Of a stretch of 64,000 bases of DNA, positions 42,555-50,793 are shown in pieces; positions within the stretch are counted from its first letter, which is position 1, and every line of letters begins with the position of its first letter. The stretch comes from an uncultured Lachnospiraceae bacterium. GTDB lineage: Bacteria > Bacillota > Clostridia > Lachnospirales > Lachnospiraceae. Location of the stretch: positions 62,001 to 126,000 of the forward strand of contig CAMNSZ010000006.1 in NCBI GenBank assembly GCA_946557105.1, written 5' to 3'. A program made the translations under genes and the position numbers. Below the pieces are notes generated by a model. That model was given only the letters and a program-made list of their open reading frames with translations, did not search any database and was not told the origin of the DNA.

Positions 42555-43568
42555 ATAACGATTTCTTTGTGTATGATTGTAAAAAATGAAGAGAGAGTGT
42601 TGGCGCGATGTCTTGACAGCGTGGCTGACCTAGTGGATGAAATCATTATTGTGGACACGGGCTCTACCGATTCCACAAAAGAAATAGCTTCTCGTTATAC
42701 GGATAACATTTATGATTTCACATGGATTGACGATTTTAGCGCGGCGCGGAATTTTGCTTTTTCCAAGGCTTCCATGGAGTATATCTATTCTGCGGACGCC
42801 GACGAGGTGCTATCGGAGGAAAACAGAGAAAAATACCGTATATTAAAGCAGTCTATGCTTCCCGAGGTAGAGCTGGTACAGATGAAGTATGCCAATCAGC
42901 TGCAGTTCGGTTCTGTGTATAATTTTGATGAAGAGTATCGTCCTAAGCTTTTTAAACGGAAGAGGGAATTTATATGGGAGGGAGCCGTCCATGAGACGGT
43001 TCGTTTGGAGCCGGTAGTTTTTGACAGCGATATCGTGATTACACATCTTCCGGAGAAAAGTCACGCCAAGCGGGATTTGGATAATTTCTGCAGACAGGTG
43101 CAGTCGGGGGAGCGTCTGTCCAAGCGTTTACATAACATGTATGCAAGGGAGCTCTTTCTGGCGGGGGAGCCGCAGGATTTTGCAAATGCCAGAGATTTCT
43201 TCCAAGAGTCGGCGGCGGATAGCGGGCGCGACGGTGAGGAGATTGCGGAGGCATGCAGCGTGGCGGCAAGAGCTGCGAGGCTTGCGGGGGATACGGTTGC
43301 CTTTTTCAAATATGCTTCCAAGGTCATAGCGGACGAGGGCTGTTCCGAAATCTGCTGTGAGCTGGGACGCTTTTACGAAGAGCTGCATGATTATGACGAA
43401 GCTGTCATATGGTACTATAACGCGGCATATGAGACAGTGCCCATCCTCAGCATTAAATCAGGGGAAGAGCTTGCCTTGGAGGGGCTTGCGCGGTGCTATG
43501 AGGAGTTGGGGCTGGAGGAGCAGGCGGCTGTGTACAGGGAGAAGCTTCACACAAAAACAAACGGGTAA
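42552..43568 (+). CDS. Family 2 glycosyltransferase with TPR-like tail, 338 aa
   Basis: The GT-A fold begins MITISLCMIVKNEERVLARC, with IIIVDTGSTDST and the DxD-like SADADEVL for nucleotide-sugar/metal binding. The acceptor region has FKRKREFIWEGAVHE. The C-terminal half (about residues 190-335) is helical with TPR-like periodicity (AEACSVAARAARLAGD, YEELHDYDEAVIWYYNAAYE). This plan is shared with SunS-like and other TPR-linked GT2 enzymes that modify peptides or surface polymers. The start lies at the end of a repeat element, and its ribosome-binding site GGGTGG is weaker than usual. The acceptor is unknown. Confidence 0.85.
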   Translation: MITISLCMIVKNEERVLARCLDSVADLVDEIIIVDTGSTDSTKEIASRYTDNIYDFTWIDDFSAARNFAFSKASMEYIYSADADEVLSEENREKYRILKQSMLPEVELVQMKYANQLQFGSVYNFDEEYRPKLFKRKREFIWEGAVHETVRLEPVVFDSDIVITHLPEKSHAKRDLDNFCRQVQSGERLSKRLHNMYARELFLAGEPQDFANARDFFQESAADSGRDGEEIAEACSVAARAARLAGDTVAFFKYASKVIADEGCSEICCELGRFYEELHDYDEAVIWYYNAAYETVPILSIKSGEELALEGLARCYEELGLEEQAAVYREKLHTKTNG

Positions 43569-43786
43569 CGGTGCGCAGGCAGAAGCCTGATGCAATGTAC
43601 CGTGAGAACTTATGTTATGCGGCGGAAAACAGTGTGTGAAAGAGAGTCCGCACACAGGGCGGCAGGAAATGATATGTATGGAGAGGTATGGCACGCTTTA
43701 GTCAAGAGTATGAAAAATAACGAGTATGGCACAACGCTGCGAACGGAAGCGCTTAGGCAGCGGTTCTATATAGAAAGGACAATACA

Positions 43787-44848
43787 ATGATGAAATGGGA
43801 AGAAAATATACGGAAGGCGGTTCCCTATGTGGCCGGAGAGCAGCCTAATAAACCGAATATGATAAAGCTGAATACAAACGAGTGCCCGTATCCGCCCGCA
43901 CCGGGAGTGGAGAGCGCAGCCAAAACATTGGATTATGAGGCGCTGCGCCTGTATCCGAATGCGGATGTGACGCCTTTAGTGGAAGCGCTTGCGGAATATT
44001 ATCATGTGAAGCCTTCTCAGGTATTTGTGGGAGTCGGCTCCGACGATGTGCTGTCCATGGCGTTTATGACTTTTTTTAACGGCAGCAAGCCTATTTTGTT
44101 CCCTGACGTGACATATTCCTTTTATGACGTATGGGCGGACTTATATCGTATCCCTTATGAGACATGTCCGTTAGACGAAAACTGGCATATCAGACCACAG
44201 GATTATAAGCGGCAGAACGGAGGAGTGATTTTCCCCAATCCCAACGCGCCCACAGGACTTTTGGAAAGCCTTGACACGGTGGAGGAGATTGTGCGGGCAA
44301 ATCAGGATGTGGTGGTGATTGTGGATGAGGCATATATTGACTTTGGAGGAGAGAGCGCGCTGTCTCTTCTTAAAAAATATGAAAACCTGTTAGTGGTTCA
44401 GACCTTTTCTAAATCCCGTGCCATGGCAGGGCTGCGCATAGGCTTTTGTATCGGCAATGAAAAGCTGGTTCACTATCTGAGCGACGTAAAATTTTCCTTT
44501 AATTCCTACACAATGAATCTTCCCTCTCAGGTATTGGGAGTGGAGGCGGTGAAGGATGACGCCTATTTTAAGGAGACGACACATAAGATACAAAGCACCA
44601 GAGAACGGATAAAGAAGGAGCTTTCGGAGCTTGGCTTTACCTTTCCCGATTCCAAGGCAAATTTCCTCTTTGCCTCCCACAGGTCGATTCCTGCAAAAGA
44701 AATATTTAAAGCACTCAGGGAAGCGGATATTTATGTGCGTTACTGGGATAAGCCGAGAATCAATAACAGCCTTCGCATTACCGTGGGAACGGATGAACAG
44801 ATGGATTGTCTGATTGATTTTTTGAGAAAATATATAGAAAACAAGTAA
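43787..44848 (+). CDS. hisC: Histidinol-phosphate aminotransferase, 353 aa
   Basis: The PLP-dependent aminotransferase HisC converts imidazole-acetol phosphate to histidinol phosphate. It opens with YVAGEQPNKPNMIKLNTNECPYPP, has the family marks FPNPNAPTG and VVDEAYIDFGGES, the PLP lysine in QTFSKSRAMAGLRIG, and the phosphate-binding RITVGT near the C-terminus. The start is one of two adjacent ATGs after AAAGGAC. No other his gene is in the window, so it may also serve aromatic amino-acid transamination, as some HisC proteins do. Confidence 0.88.
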   Translation: MMKWEENIRKAVPYVAGEQPNKPNMIKLNTNECPYPPAPGVESAAKTLDYEALRLYPNADVTPLVEALAEYYHVKPSQVFVGVGSDDVLSMAFMTFFNGSKPILFPDVTYSFYDVWADLYRIPYETCPLDENWHIRPQDYKRQNGGVIFPNPNAPTGLLESLDTVEEIVRANQDVVVIVDEAYIDFGGESALSLLKKYENLLVVQTFSKSRAMAGLRIGFCIGNEKLVHYLSDVKFSFNSYTMNLPSQVLGVEAVKDDAYFKETTHKIQSTRERIKKELSELGFTFPDSKANFLFASHRSIPAKEIFKALREADIYVRYWDKPRINNSLRITVGTDEQMDCLIDFLRKYIENK

Positions 44849-44906
44849 ATTTGCATTTCCTCATTGGGTAAATTTTACGGAATGAAAATGAAATAAATAG
44901 GAAAGA

Positions 44907-45767
44907 ATGGAGAAGCGTTTCATGATAAAAAGTATTTTAAAAGGCATGGTAATCGGTATTGCAAATATTATTCCCGGCGTCAGCGGAGGCACTATGATGG
45001 TGGCAATGGGCATCTATGATAAGCTGATTCACTGCATTACTCATTTATTCAGCGAATTTAGGAAAAGCGTTGCTTTTTTATTCCCCATTGCGATTGGGAT
45101 GGCGGTTGCAATTGTGGCAAGCTCCTTTGGCTTGGAGTATCTTTTTGAAAATTTCCCGGTACAGACCAATCTTTTGTTTGTGGGTTTGATTTTAGGCGGT
45201 CTTCCGGCCGTGTGGAAAAAAGTGAAGAGCTGTAGTGTCAAGCCGGGACATATTCTTGCTTTCCTTGGATTTTTTGCGCTGGTTGCAGGCTTGGCGGTTT
45301 TGGGTGAGAAGGAAGGGAACGCAGCGGATTTAACCTTTAATGTTATGAACGTGCTCAAGCTTTTTGGGGTGGGCGTGATTGCTTCCGCTACTATGGTGAT
45401 TCCGGGGGTAAGCGGCTCCATGATTCTCTTGCTGATGGGGTATTACAATCCTATTTTGACTGCAATCAATGACTTTATCCGTGCCCTGACGGCATTTGAC
45501 GTGGACGGCATCTTACAAGGTTGCGGTATTCTGGTTCCTTTTGGTATTGGAGTGGTGGCAGGTATGTTTGCCATTGCCAAGCTGATTGAGATTATCTTTG
45601 AGAGGTTCCCTCTTTATGCCTATTGGGCGATTATCGGACTGATAGTGGCCTCTCCCGTTGCAATTGTGGCGATGGGTAACTTTACGGTGATAACCGTATT
45701 TAGTATTTTGACCGGAGTTGTGGCGTTGGCAGCAGGCTTTATCGTGGCAATGAAGCTGGGTGAATAG
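44907..45767 (+). CDS. DUF368 (PopT-like) membrane protein, 286 aa
   Basis: The protein has about eight membrane helices and the family's repeated P-G-V-S-G box: IIPGVSGGTMMVAMGIYDKLI near residue 22 and VIPGVSGSMILLLMGYY near residue 165. The pair suggests an inverted internal repeat. DUF368 proteins have been reported as undecaprenyl-phosphate translocases (PopT) that recycle the cell-wall lipid carrier. The start is uncertain: ATG 44907 or the ATG 15 bases later (MIKSILKG). Confidence 0.85.
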   Translation: MEKRFMIKSILKGMVIGIANIIPGVSGGTMMVAMGIYDKLIHCITHLFSEFRKSVAFLFPIAIGMAVAIVASSFGLEYLFENFPVQTNLLFVGLILGGLPAVWKKVKSCSVKPGHILAFLGFFALVAGLAVLGEKEGNAADLTFNVMNVLKLFGVGVIASATMVIPGVSGSMILLLMGYYNPILTAINDFIRALTAFDVDGILQGCGILVPFGIGVVAGMFAIAKLIEIIFERFPLYAYWAIIGLIVASPVAIVAMGNFTVITVFSILTGVVALAAGFIVAMKLGE

Positions 45768-45797
45768 AATCGGCAAGCGCCTTGGAGGTAGAGGAAT

Positions 45798-46613
45798 ATG
45801 GAGGCATATCAGGACTTTGCATATGTATATGACGAGCTGATGGACAATACGCCCTATCGGGAATGGTGCGAGAGGATTGAGAATTTGATAGAGAAATACG
45901 GCGTGTCAAGACCGGAGCGTGATTCGGAGGATTTGCTAGCCTCGGAGCGCAATCTGGTAGTGGACTTGGGCTGCGGCACGGGAACGCTGGCGGAGCTTTT
46001 ATATGGGAAGGGTTATGATATGATTGGCGTGGATTGCTCGGAGTCCATGCTTGCCGTAGCGATGGAAAAAAAGGAAAAGAGCGGCTCGGAAATTCTTTAT
46101 CTTTTACAGGATATGAGGGAGCTTGAATTGTACAGCACTGTGGGAACCGTGGTGAGCGTATGCGATTCTCTGAATTATATCTTGGAGGAGCAGGAGCTTT
46201 TGGAGGTTTTTTCTCTGGTAAATAATTATCTGTATCCGGGAGGGATTTTTATCTTTGATTTTAACACGGAATATAAGTATAGAGAGGTAATCGGCGACAC
46301 TACGATAGCGGAAAACAGGGAGGACTGCAGCTTTATCTGGGAGAATTTTTATGACCCAGAAGAGGAGATGAACGAATACGACCTCACTGTTTTCGTAAAG
46401 GAGCAGGACGGACGTTTTAGACGGTTTACGGAGACTCATTTTCAGCGAGGCTATCGTGTGGAGCAAATGAAGGCGCTGGTGGAGAGGGCCGGAATGAGCG
46501 TGGTGGAGGCGTTGGACGCTGAAACGTTAGAAGCAGTGACAAAGCGCAGCGAGCGTGTCTATATTGTGGCGAGGGAGCAGGGAAAAAGGATAAGGGAGTA
46601 TAGCTATGAATGA
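45798..46613 (+). CDS. Class I SAM-dependent methyltransferase, 271 aa
   Basis: The SAM-binding motif VVDLGCGTGTLAELLYGKGY (about residues 55-74) and the following GVDCSESMLAVA are typical of class I methyltransferases. MRELEL and VSVCDSLNYI lie in the expected places. The N-terminal YQDFAYVYDELMDNTPY is shared by a group of clostridial methyltransferases. The stop overlaps the hslO start by eight bases. The acceptor is unknown. Confidence 0.85.
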   Translation: MEAYQDFAYVYDELMDNTPYREWCERIENLIEKYGVSRPERDSEDLLASERNLVVDLGCGTGTLAELLYGKGYDMIGVDCSESMLAVAMEKKEKSGSEILYLLQDMRELELYSTVGTVVSVCDSLNYILEEQELLEVFSLVNNYLYPGGIFIFDFNTEYKYREVIGDTTIAENREDCSFIWENFYDPEEEMNEYDLTVFVKEQDGRFRRFTETHFQRGYRVEQMKALVERAGMSVVEALDAETLEAVTKRSERVYIVAREQGKRIREYSYE

Positions 46614-47487
46614 TTATATTGTCCGGGCAACGGCTGCGGACGCACAAATAAGGGCATTTGCCTGTACTTCAAGAGAGCTGGTGGAGCAGGCGAGAAGGGC
46701 GCATAATACCAGTCCGGTAGTCACGGCTGCTCTGGGCAGGCTTCTTAGCGCGGGAGCAATGATGGGAAGTATGCTTAAGGGAGATAAGGATTTACTGACC
46801 TTGCAGATAAAGGCCGACGGTCCCATGCAGGGCATGACCGTCACGGCGGATTCAAAAGGAAACGTGAAGGGCTATGCAAATGTGCAGGATGTGATTTTAC
46901 CTGCAAATGCAGCGGGGAAGCTTGACGTGGCGGGAGCCGTGGGCGCAGGTATCTTAAATGTTATAAAGGACATGGGGTTAAAGGAGCCCTATGTTGGACA
47001 GACTGCATTACAGACAAGTGAAATTGCGGAGGATTTAACCTATTATTTTGCCGCATCGGAGCAGGTGCCCTCCTGCGTAGGGCTGGGAGTGCTCATGGAG
47101 AGAAATAATACGGTCAGACGGGCAGGAGGCTTTATCGTACAGCTTATGCCCTTTGCCGGAGACGAGGTAATTGACAGGCTGGAGAAGAATCTGGCGAAGG
47201 TGGGCTCCGTCACCGCCCTTTTGGATGAGGGGAACAGTCCGGAGCAGATACTTGATATTTTGCTGGAGGGCTTAAAGCCGGAGATTACGGACACGATTCC
47301 CGCCGCCTTTTATTGCGGCTGCGACAAGACAAGGGTGGAAAAGGCGTTAATCAGTATCGGGAAAAAGGAGCTGCAGGATATGATAGCGGACGGCGAGGAA
47401 ATAGAGGTCAACTGTCATTTCTGCAATACAAAATATAAATTCGACGTAGAAGAGTTAAAAGAGCTGTATAGGAGAGCAAAGCGCTGA
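46606..47487 (+). CDS. hslO: Hsp33 redox-regulated chaperone, 293 aa
   Basis: Hsp33 is switched on by oxidative unfolding through four zinc-bound cysteines. These appear here as CGCDKTRVEKAL (about residue 235) and CHFCNTKYKFD (about residue 270), the expected C-x-C and C-x-x-C. The N-terminal domain MNDYIVRATAADAQIRAFAC is family-typical. The gene is translationally coupled to the methyltransferase upstream. Confidence 0.95.
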   Translation: MNDYIVRATAADAQIRAFACTSRELVEQARRAHNTSPVVTAALGRLLSAGAMMGSMLKGDKDLLTLQIKADGPMQGMTVTADSKGNVKGYANVQDVILPANAAGKLDVAGAVGAGILNVIKDMGLKEPYVGQTALQTSEIAEDLTYYFAASEQVPSCVGLGVLMERNNTVRRAGGFIVQLMPFAGDEVIDRLEKNLAKVGSVTALLDEGNSPEQILDILLEGLKPEITDTIPAAFYCGCDKTRVEKALISIGKKELQDMIADGEEIEVNCHFCNTKYKFDVEELKELYRRAKR

Positions 47488-47529
47488 TATGGCGCGGGGC
47501 GGAAACGCATATAGGAAAAGAGGTTATAC

Positions 47530-49443
47530 ATGGAGCAGGGTTTTATCAAGGTGGCTGCCGTCACCCCTAAAATCAAGGTGGCGGACCCAAAGTATAATGC
47601 GCAGGTTATCTGTGAAAATCTGCAGGAGGTCTATGAGCGGGGAGCGAAGCTTATCGTATTTCCGGAGCTTTGTGTGACGGGATATACCTGCGGGGATTTA
47701 TTTTTTCAGGAAAAGCTGCTTGCGCAGGCGAAGCAGGCGCTTCTTAAAATTGTTGACGCTACCGTCGGCTGGGACGCGCTGGTGATGGTGGGTCTGCCCA
47801 TAGAGAGAGACAGCAGACTTTATAATGTGGCGGCGGTGCTGCAAAACGGTAATATTTTGGGGATGATACCAAAGGCGAATATCCCTACCTATGCGGAGTT
47901 TTACGAGGGCAGGCATTTTGCGGAGGGCAACAAGCAGGCGGTCTGCTTTTATCTGGAGGGAAAGGAGATTCCCTTTGGTACGAATCTTCTCTTTGCCTGT
48001 ACCAATGTGTCCGAGCTGGTGGTGGGATGTGAAATTTGTGAGGATTTGTGGGTGGCAAATCCGCCTGCAACGGACCATGCGCTGATGGGCGCCACGGTGA
48101 TAGCCAATCTGTCCGCCTCCAATGAGACGGTGGGCAAGGACGCATACAGGGAGCTGCTGGTGAAGTCCGCCAGCGCAAGACTGCTGGGCGCCTATATTTA
48201 CGCTTCCGCAGGGGAGGGTGAATCCACTCAGGATTTAGTGTTCGGCGGACATAACCTGATTGCGGAGAACGGCGTTATTTTGGAGCAGTCAAAGCGCTTT
48301 ATGGGAGAGACGGTTTACGCCGACGTGGATGTGCAGCGCATTGTAGCGGAGCGGCGCAGGATGGGAACCTTTGGAAAGGAAAAGAGCCTGCCCTATGTGA
48401 AGGTTCCTTTTGCCCTTGAGGTGACGGAGACTAAGCTGAATCGAACCTTTGGCTGTATGCCCTTTGTGCCGGGCGATGAAGAGGCGCGAGGCAGGCGTTG
48501 CGAGGAGATTTTGTCCATACAATCCTATGGGCTGAAAAAAAGATACGAGCATACGGGCTTAAAGACTGCCGTGCTGGGCATATCGGGAGGCTTGGACTCC
48601 ACGCTGGCGCTCCTTGTGACAGTGCGTACCTTCGATATGTTAAAGCTGGACAGAAAAGGCATTATTGCGGTCACTATGCCCTGCTTCGGAACCACGGACA
48701 GAACCTATGACAATGCCTGCAAGCTGGCGCAGACTCTTTCGGCTACCTTAACGGAGGTAGATATCAAGGAGGCGGTGACGGTTCATTTTAAGGACATTGG
48801 GCAGGACATGGACAAGCATGACGTGACCTATGAAAACGGACAGGCAAGAGAGCGCACGCAGGTGCTAATGGATATTGCAAATCGGGTGAACGGGCTTGTT
48901 ATCGGAACGGGCGATATGTCGGAGCTTGCCCTTGGCTGGGCAACCTACAATGGAGACCATATGTCCATGTATGGGGTCAACGTGGGAGTTCCCAAGACCT
49001 TAGTGCGCCATCTGGTAAAATATTATGCGGATACCTGTGGGAACAGGGAGCTTACGGAGGTTCTTACGGATGTTTTGGATACGCCGGTGAGCCCGGAGCT
49101 GCTTCCGCCGGTGGGGGGCGTTATTGCCCAGAAGACGGAGGATTTGGTAGGCCCTTACGAGCTGCATGATTTTTTCCTGTACTATATGCTGCGCTGCGGC
49201 TACCCGCCGAAAAAGGTATATCGTGTGGCAAAGGAAGCGTTCAAGGGTTTGTATGGAGACGAGGTGATTCTCAAATGGCTGAAGACCTTTTACAGAAGAT
49301 TTTTCAGCCAGCAGTTTAAGCGTTCCTGCCTGCCGGACGGACCGAAGGTGGGAAGCGTTGCGGTATCCCCCAGAGGGGATTTACGTATGCCCTCGGACGC
49401 CAGCGCCGCCGTTTGGCTGGACGAGCTGGAAGGGCTTCGGTAG
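47530..49443 (+). CDS. nadE: Glutamine-dependent NAD+ synthetase, 637 aa
   Basis: The enzyme makes NAD+ from nicotinic acid adenine dinucleotide, taking ammonia from glutamine. The N-terminal nitrilase domain has the Glu-Lys-Cys triad in VFPELCVTGY, MIPKANIPTYAEFYE and VGCEICEDLWV. The C-terminal synthetase domain has the PP-loop GISGGLDSTLALL and TGDMSELALGWATYNGDHMS. The length fits the fused bacterial form. Confidence 0.95.
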   Translation: MEQGFIKVAAVTPKIKVADPKYNAQVICENLQEVYERGAKLIVFPELCVTGYTCGDLFFQEKLLAQAKQALLKIVDATVGWDALVMVGLPIERDSRLYNVAAVLQNGNILGMIPKANIPTYAEFYEGRHFAEGNKQAVCFYLEGKEIPFGTNLLFACTNVSELVVGCEICEDLWVANPPATDHALMGATVIANLSASNETVGKDAYRELLVKSASARLLGAYIYASAGEGESTQDLVFGGHNLIAENGVILEQSKRFMGETVYADVDVQRIVAERRRMGTFGKEKSLPYVKVPFALEVTETKLNRTFGCMPFVPGDEEARGRRCEEILSIQSYGLKKRYEHTGLKTAVLGISGGLDSTLALLVTVRTFDMLKLDRKGIIAVTMPCFGTTDRTYDNACKLAQTLSATLTEVDIKEAVTVHFKDIGQDMDKHDVTYENGQARERTQVLMDIANRVNGLVIGTGDMSELALGWATYNGDHMSMYGVNVGVPKTLVRHLVKYYADTCGNRELTEVLTDVLDTPVSPELLPPVGGVIAQKTEDLVGPYELHDFFLYYMLRCGYPPKKVYRVAKEAFKGLYGDEVILKWLKTFYRRFFSQQFKRSCLPDGPKVGSVAVSPRGDLRMPSDASAAVWLDELEGLR

Positions 49444-49532
49444 AGAAAAAATAAGAATGAAGAAGAAAACCCCATAATTCGTTTTGTCTGGCTGCGCTCT
49501 CAGGTAAAGCAGGCAGAGGAGGCGAGGGGGAA

Positions 49533-49863
49533 ATGCCGAAAACGCGGCTGACCTTCGCAGCCTTTGATTCTCAAAACCTCCAGAGCGGCGTAGTGAGCTT
49601 TAACCGGCGGCACAAGAATTATGAGCTGTCATTACAGGGCTTTGAATTTCCGGAGCAGGAGGGGCAGTTCTATGCTTATCTTGCCTCAAAGGACGGCCCG
49701 GATATTGTGGAAGTATCGGGAAGGACGGAAAACTATGTCCGCAGCGGATACTTATTGGATTTGCCCCCCTTTATTAAAAAAACAAGATTCATTGGGAGGA
49801 TTTCATTTCCGGACTGCCGGAGGATATTGCCGCGTCCGGCTGTACTTGGACGAAAGAGGCTAA
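49533..49863 (+). pseudogene. Small unknown gene with a frameshift in a seven-A run
   Basis: The frame from ATG 49533 (MPKTRLTFAAFDSQNLQSGV) runs about 80 codons to an A7 run (49776-49782). In frame, it then reads into the terminator hairpin and stops at 49901. Shifting by one base at the A-run gives SLGGFHFRTAGGYCRVRL and a stop at 49861-49863, just before the terminator. That makes the second frame the natural end and a protein of about 110 aa. One extra A (seven versus six) would explain the break; programmed slippage or a sequence error are alternatives. I do not recognise the family. GAGGCGAGGGGG precedes the start. Confidence 0.5.
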
Positions 49864-49869
49864 TGTTTG

Positions 49870-49922
49870 AAAAAACAGCACTCTCGTTCCTTTGGATTTA
49901 AGGAACAGGAGTGCTGTTTTTT
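49870..49922. terminator. Long two-part intrinsic terminator
   Basis: AAAAAACAGCACTC pairs perfectly with GAGTGCTGTTTTTT (14 bp). Inside, GTTCCTT pairs with AAGGAAC after a two-base internal loop. The flanking A and T runs suit bidirectional termination; the gene on the other side (50004) converges. Confidence 0.9.
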
Positions 49923-50003
49923 ACTGTAAAAGTGCTTTCCCGTTATGGCGCCGGCTGCCTCTTGGACTATTATGTATGGCGGTGTAAGCCGGCTGCATAG
50001 GGG

Positions 50004-50546
50004 TTAGTCGGTAATTTTGGTAGGGGATACATCCGAATCAGAGTTTTTCGATTCTGCGGGTTGGTTTTCCGCAGACGCTTTATCCAAAGAATTTTTGATT
50101 GCCTGTAAAAGCACAAGTGAAGTATATTTGCTTTCGGCGGTATAGGTAACCTGCTCCAACGATTGTGTCTCATATACCTGCGCACAGATGGAATCAAAGG
50201 TAGGCTGAAGCAATGGGTACATGGTGGTAACGGCATCGTTTAGATTTACCAGCTGGATAGAGGAGATGCTGCTTTTGTTTACAATAACCTCTACATCAAC
50301 GCTTTGCCCGCCAAGAACAAGCTCTGTGGTATAAATGCCCGGTATGTATATGGAGCCGGAGGCTGCGGTGGCGGTGCTGTCATCAGCGGATTCTTCCGTG
50401 GATGTGTCCGGTGAAGGAGCATCCTCCTTGTCAGGCAGGAACATCACGATTAGCAGCACGATAAAAAGTATTCCCAAAGCGGCAAAAATGCCTGTATAAA
50501 TTAATTCCTTCATGTGAAGTACAACTATTTTGGTTTTTGCGCTCAT
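50004..50546 (-). CDS. Membrane-anchored protein of unknown function, 180 aa
   Basis: I choose the ATG at 50546 (MSAKTKIVVLHMKELIYTGI) because AGGAGA lies 6 bases upstream. One helix (about residues 16-35, FAALGILFIVLLIVMFL) is followed by a Ser/Thr/Asp-rich spacer and a small outside domain (GIYTTELVLGGQSVDVEVIV, then SIQLVNL). That domain ends with YTAESKYTSLVLLQAIKN, resembling an FMN-binding domain but without the SGAT motif. It is divergent from glnA. The function is unknown. Confidence 0.65.
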   Translation of the reverse strand: MSAKTKIVVLHMKELIYTGIFAALGILFIVLLIVMFLPDKEDAPSPDTSTEESADDSTATAASGSIYIPGIYTTELVLGGQSVDVEVIVNKSSISSIQLVNLNDAVTTMYPLLQPTFDSICAQVYETQSLEQVTYTAESKYTSLVLLQAIKNSLDKASAENQPAESKNSDSDVSPTKITD

Positions 50547-50601
50547 CCGTATTCTCCTTGGGTCTTTGTAAAGAATATGCACCCGCCCGAAAAGTTATGC
50601 A

Positions 50602-50631
50602 TTGACAAAGTATGGTAACGATTGTTATTAT
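50602..50631 (+). promoter_or_regulatory. Probable glnA promoter
   Basis: TTGACA (50602-50607) and TATTAT (50626-50631) are 18 bases apart. Expected transcription start is about 50638, just before the leader terminator. Confidence 0.65.
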
Positions 50632-50643
50632 GAATAACAGGAC

Positions 50644-50749
50644 AAAGGTGTTCTTACGGATAGGGTAAGAGCGCCTTTTTGTAAATAAAACAGAGTTTTT
50701 ATTAAGAAACAACGAATCCGGCTTTAAGGCTTGCGCCGGATAGGGCGCA
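50644..50749 (+). promoter_or_regulatory. glnA leader: terminator hairpin and second hairpin with the same loop
   Basis: Hairpin 1 (50644-50678): AAAGGTGTTCTTAC pairs with GTAAGAGCGCCTTT, with two G-U pairs, and is followed by TTTTT: an intrinsic terminator inside the leader. Its loop is GGATAGG. Hairpin 2 (50732-50749): TGCGCC pairs perfectly with GGCGCA around a six-base loop GGATAG. Both hairpins contain the identical nine bases CGGATAGGG. The gene after glnA encodes an ANTAR protein, a family that prevents termination by binding paired hairpins with six-base loops. Confidence 0.6.
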
Positions 50750-50793
50750 GCGGTTGCCTGTGTGTAAAAAGCGATGCAGAAACGGAGGTTAGC

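Noticed and set aside
43590..43790. 66-codon frame between the glycosyltransferase and hisC
   Set aside because: No ribosome-binding site, unusual residue content, and it runs into the hisC start.
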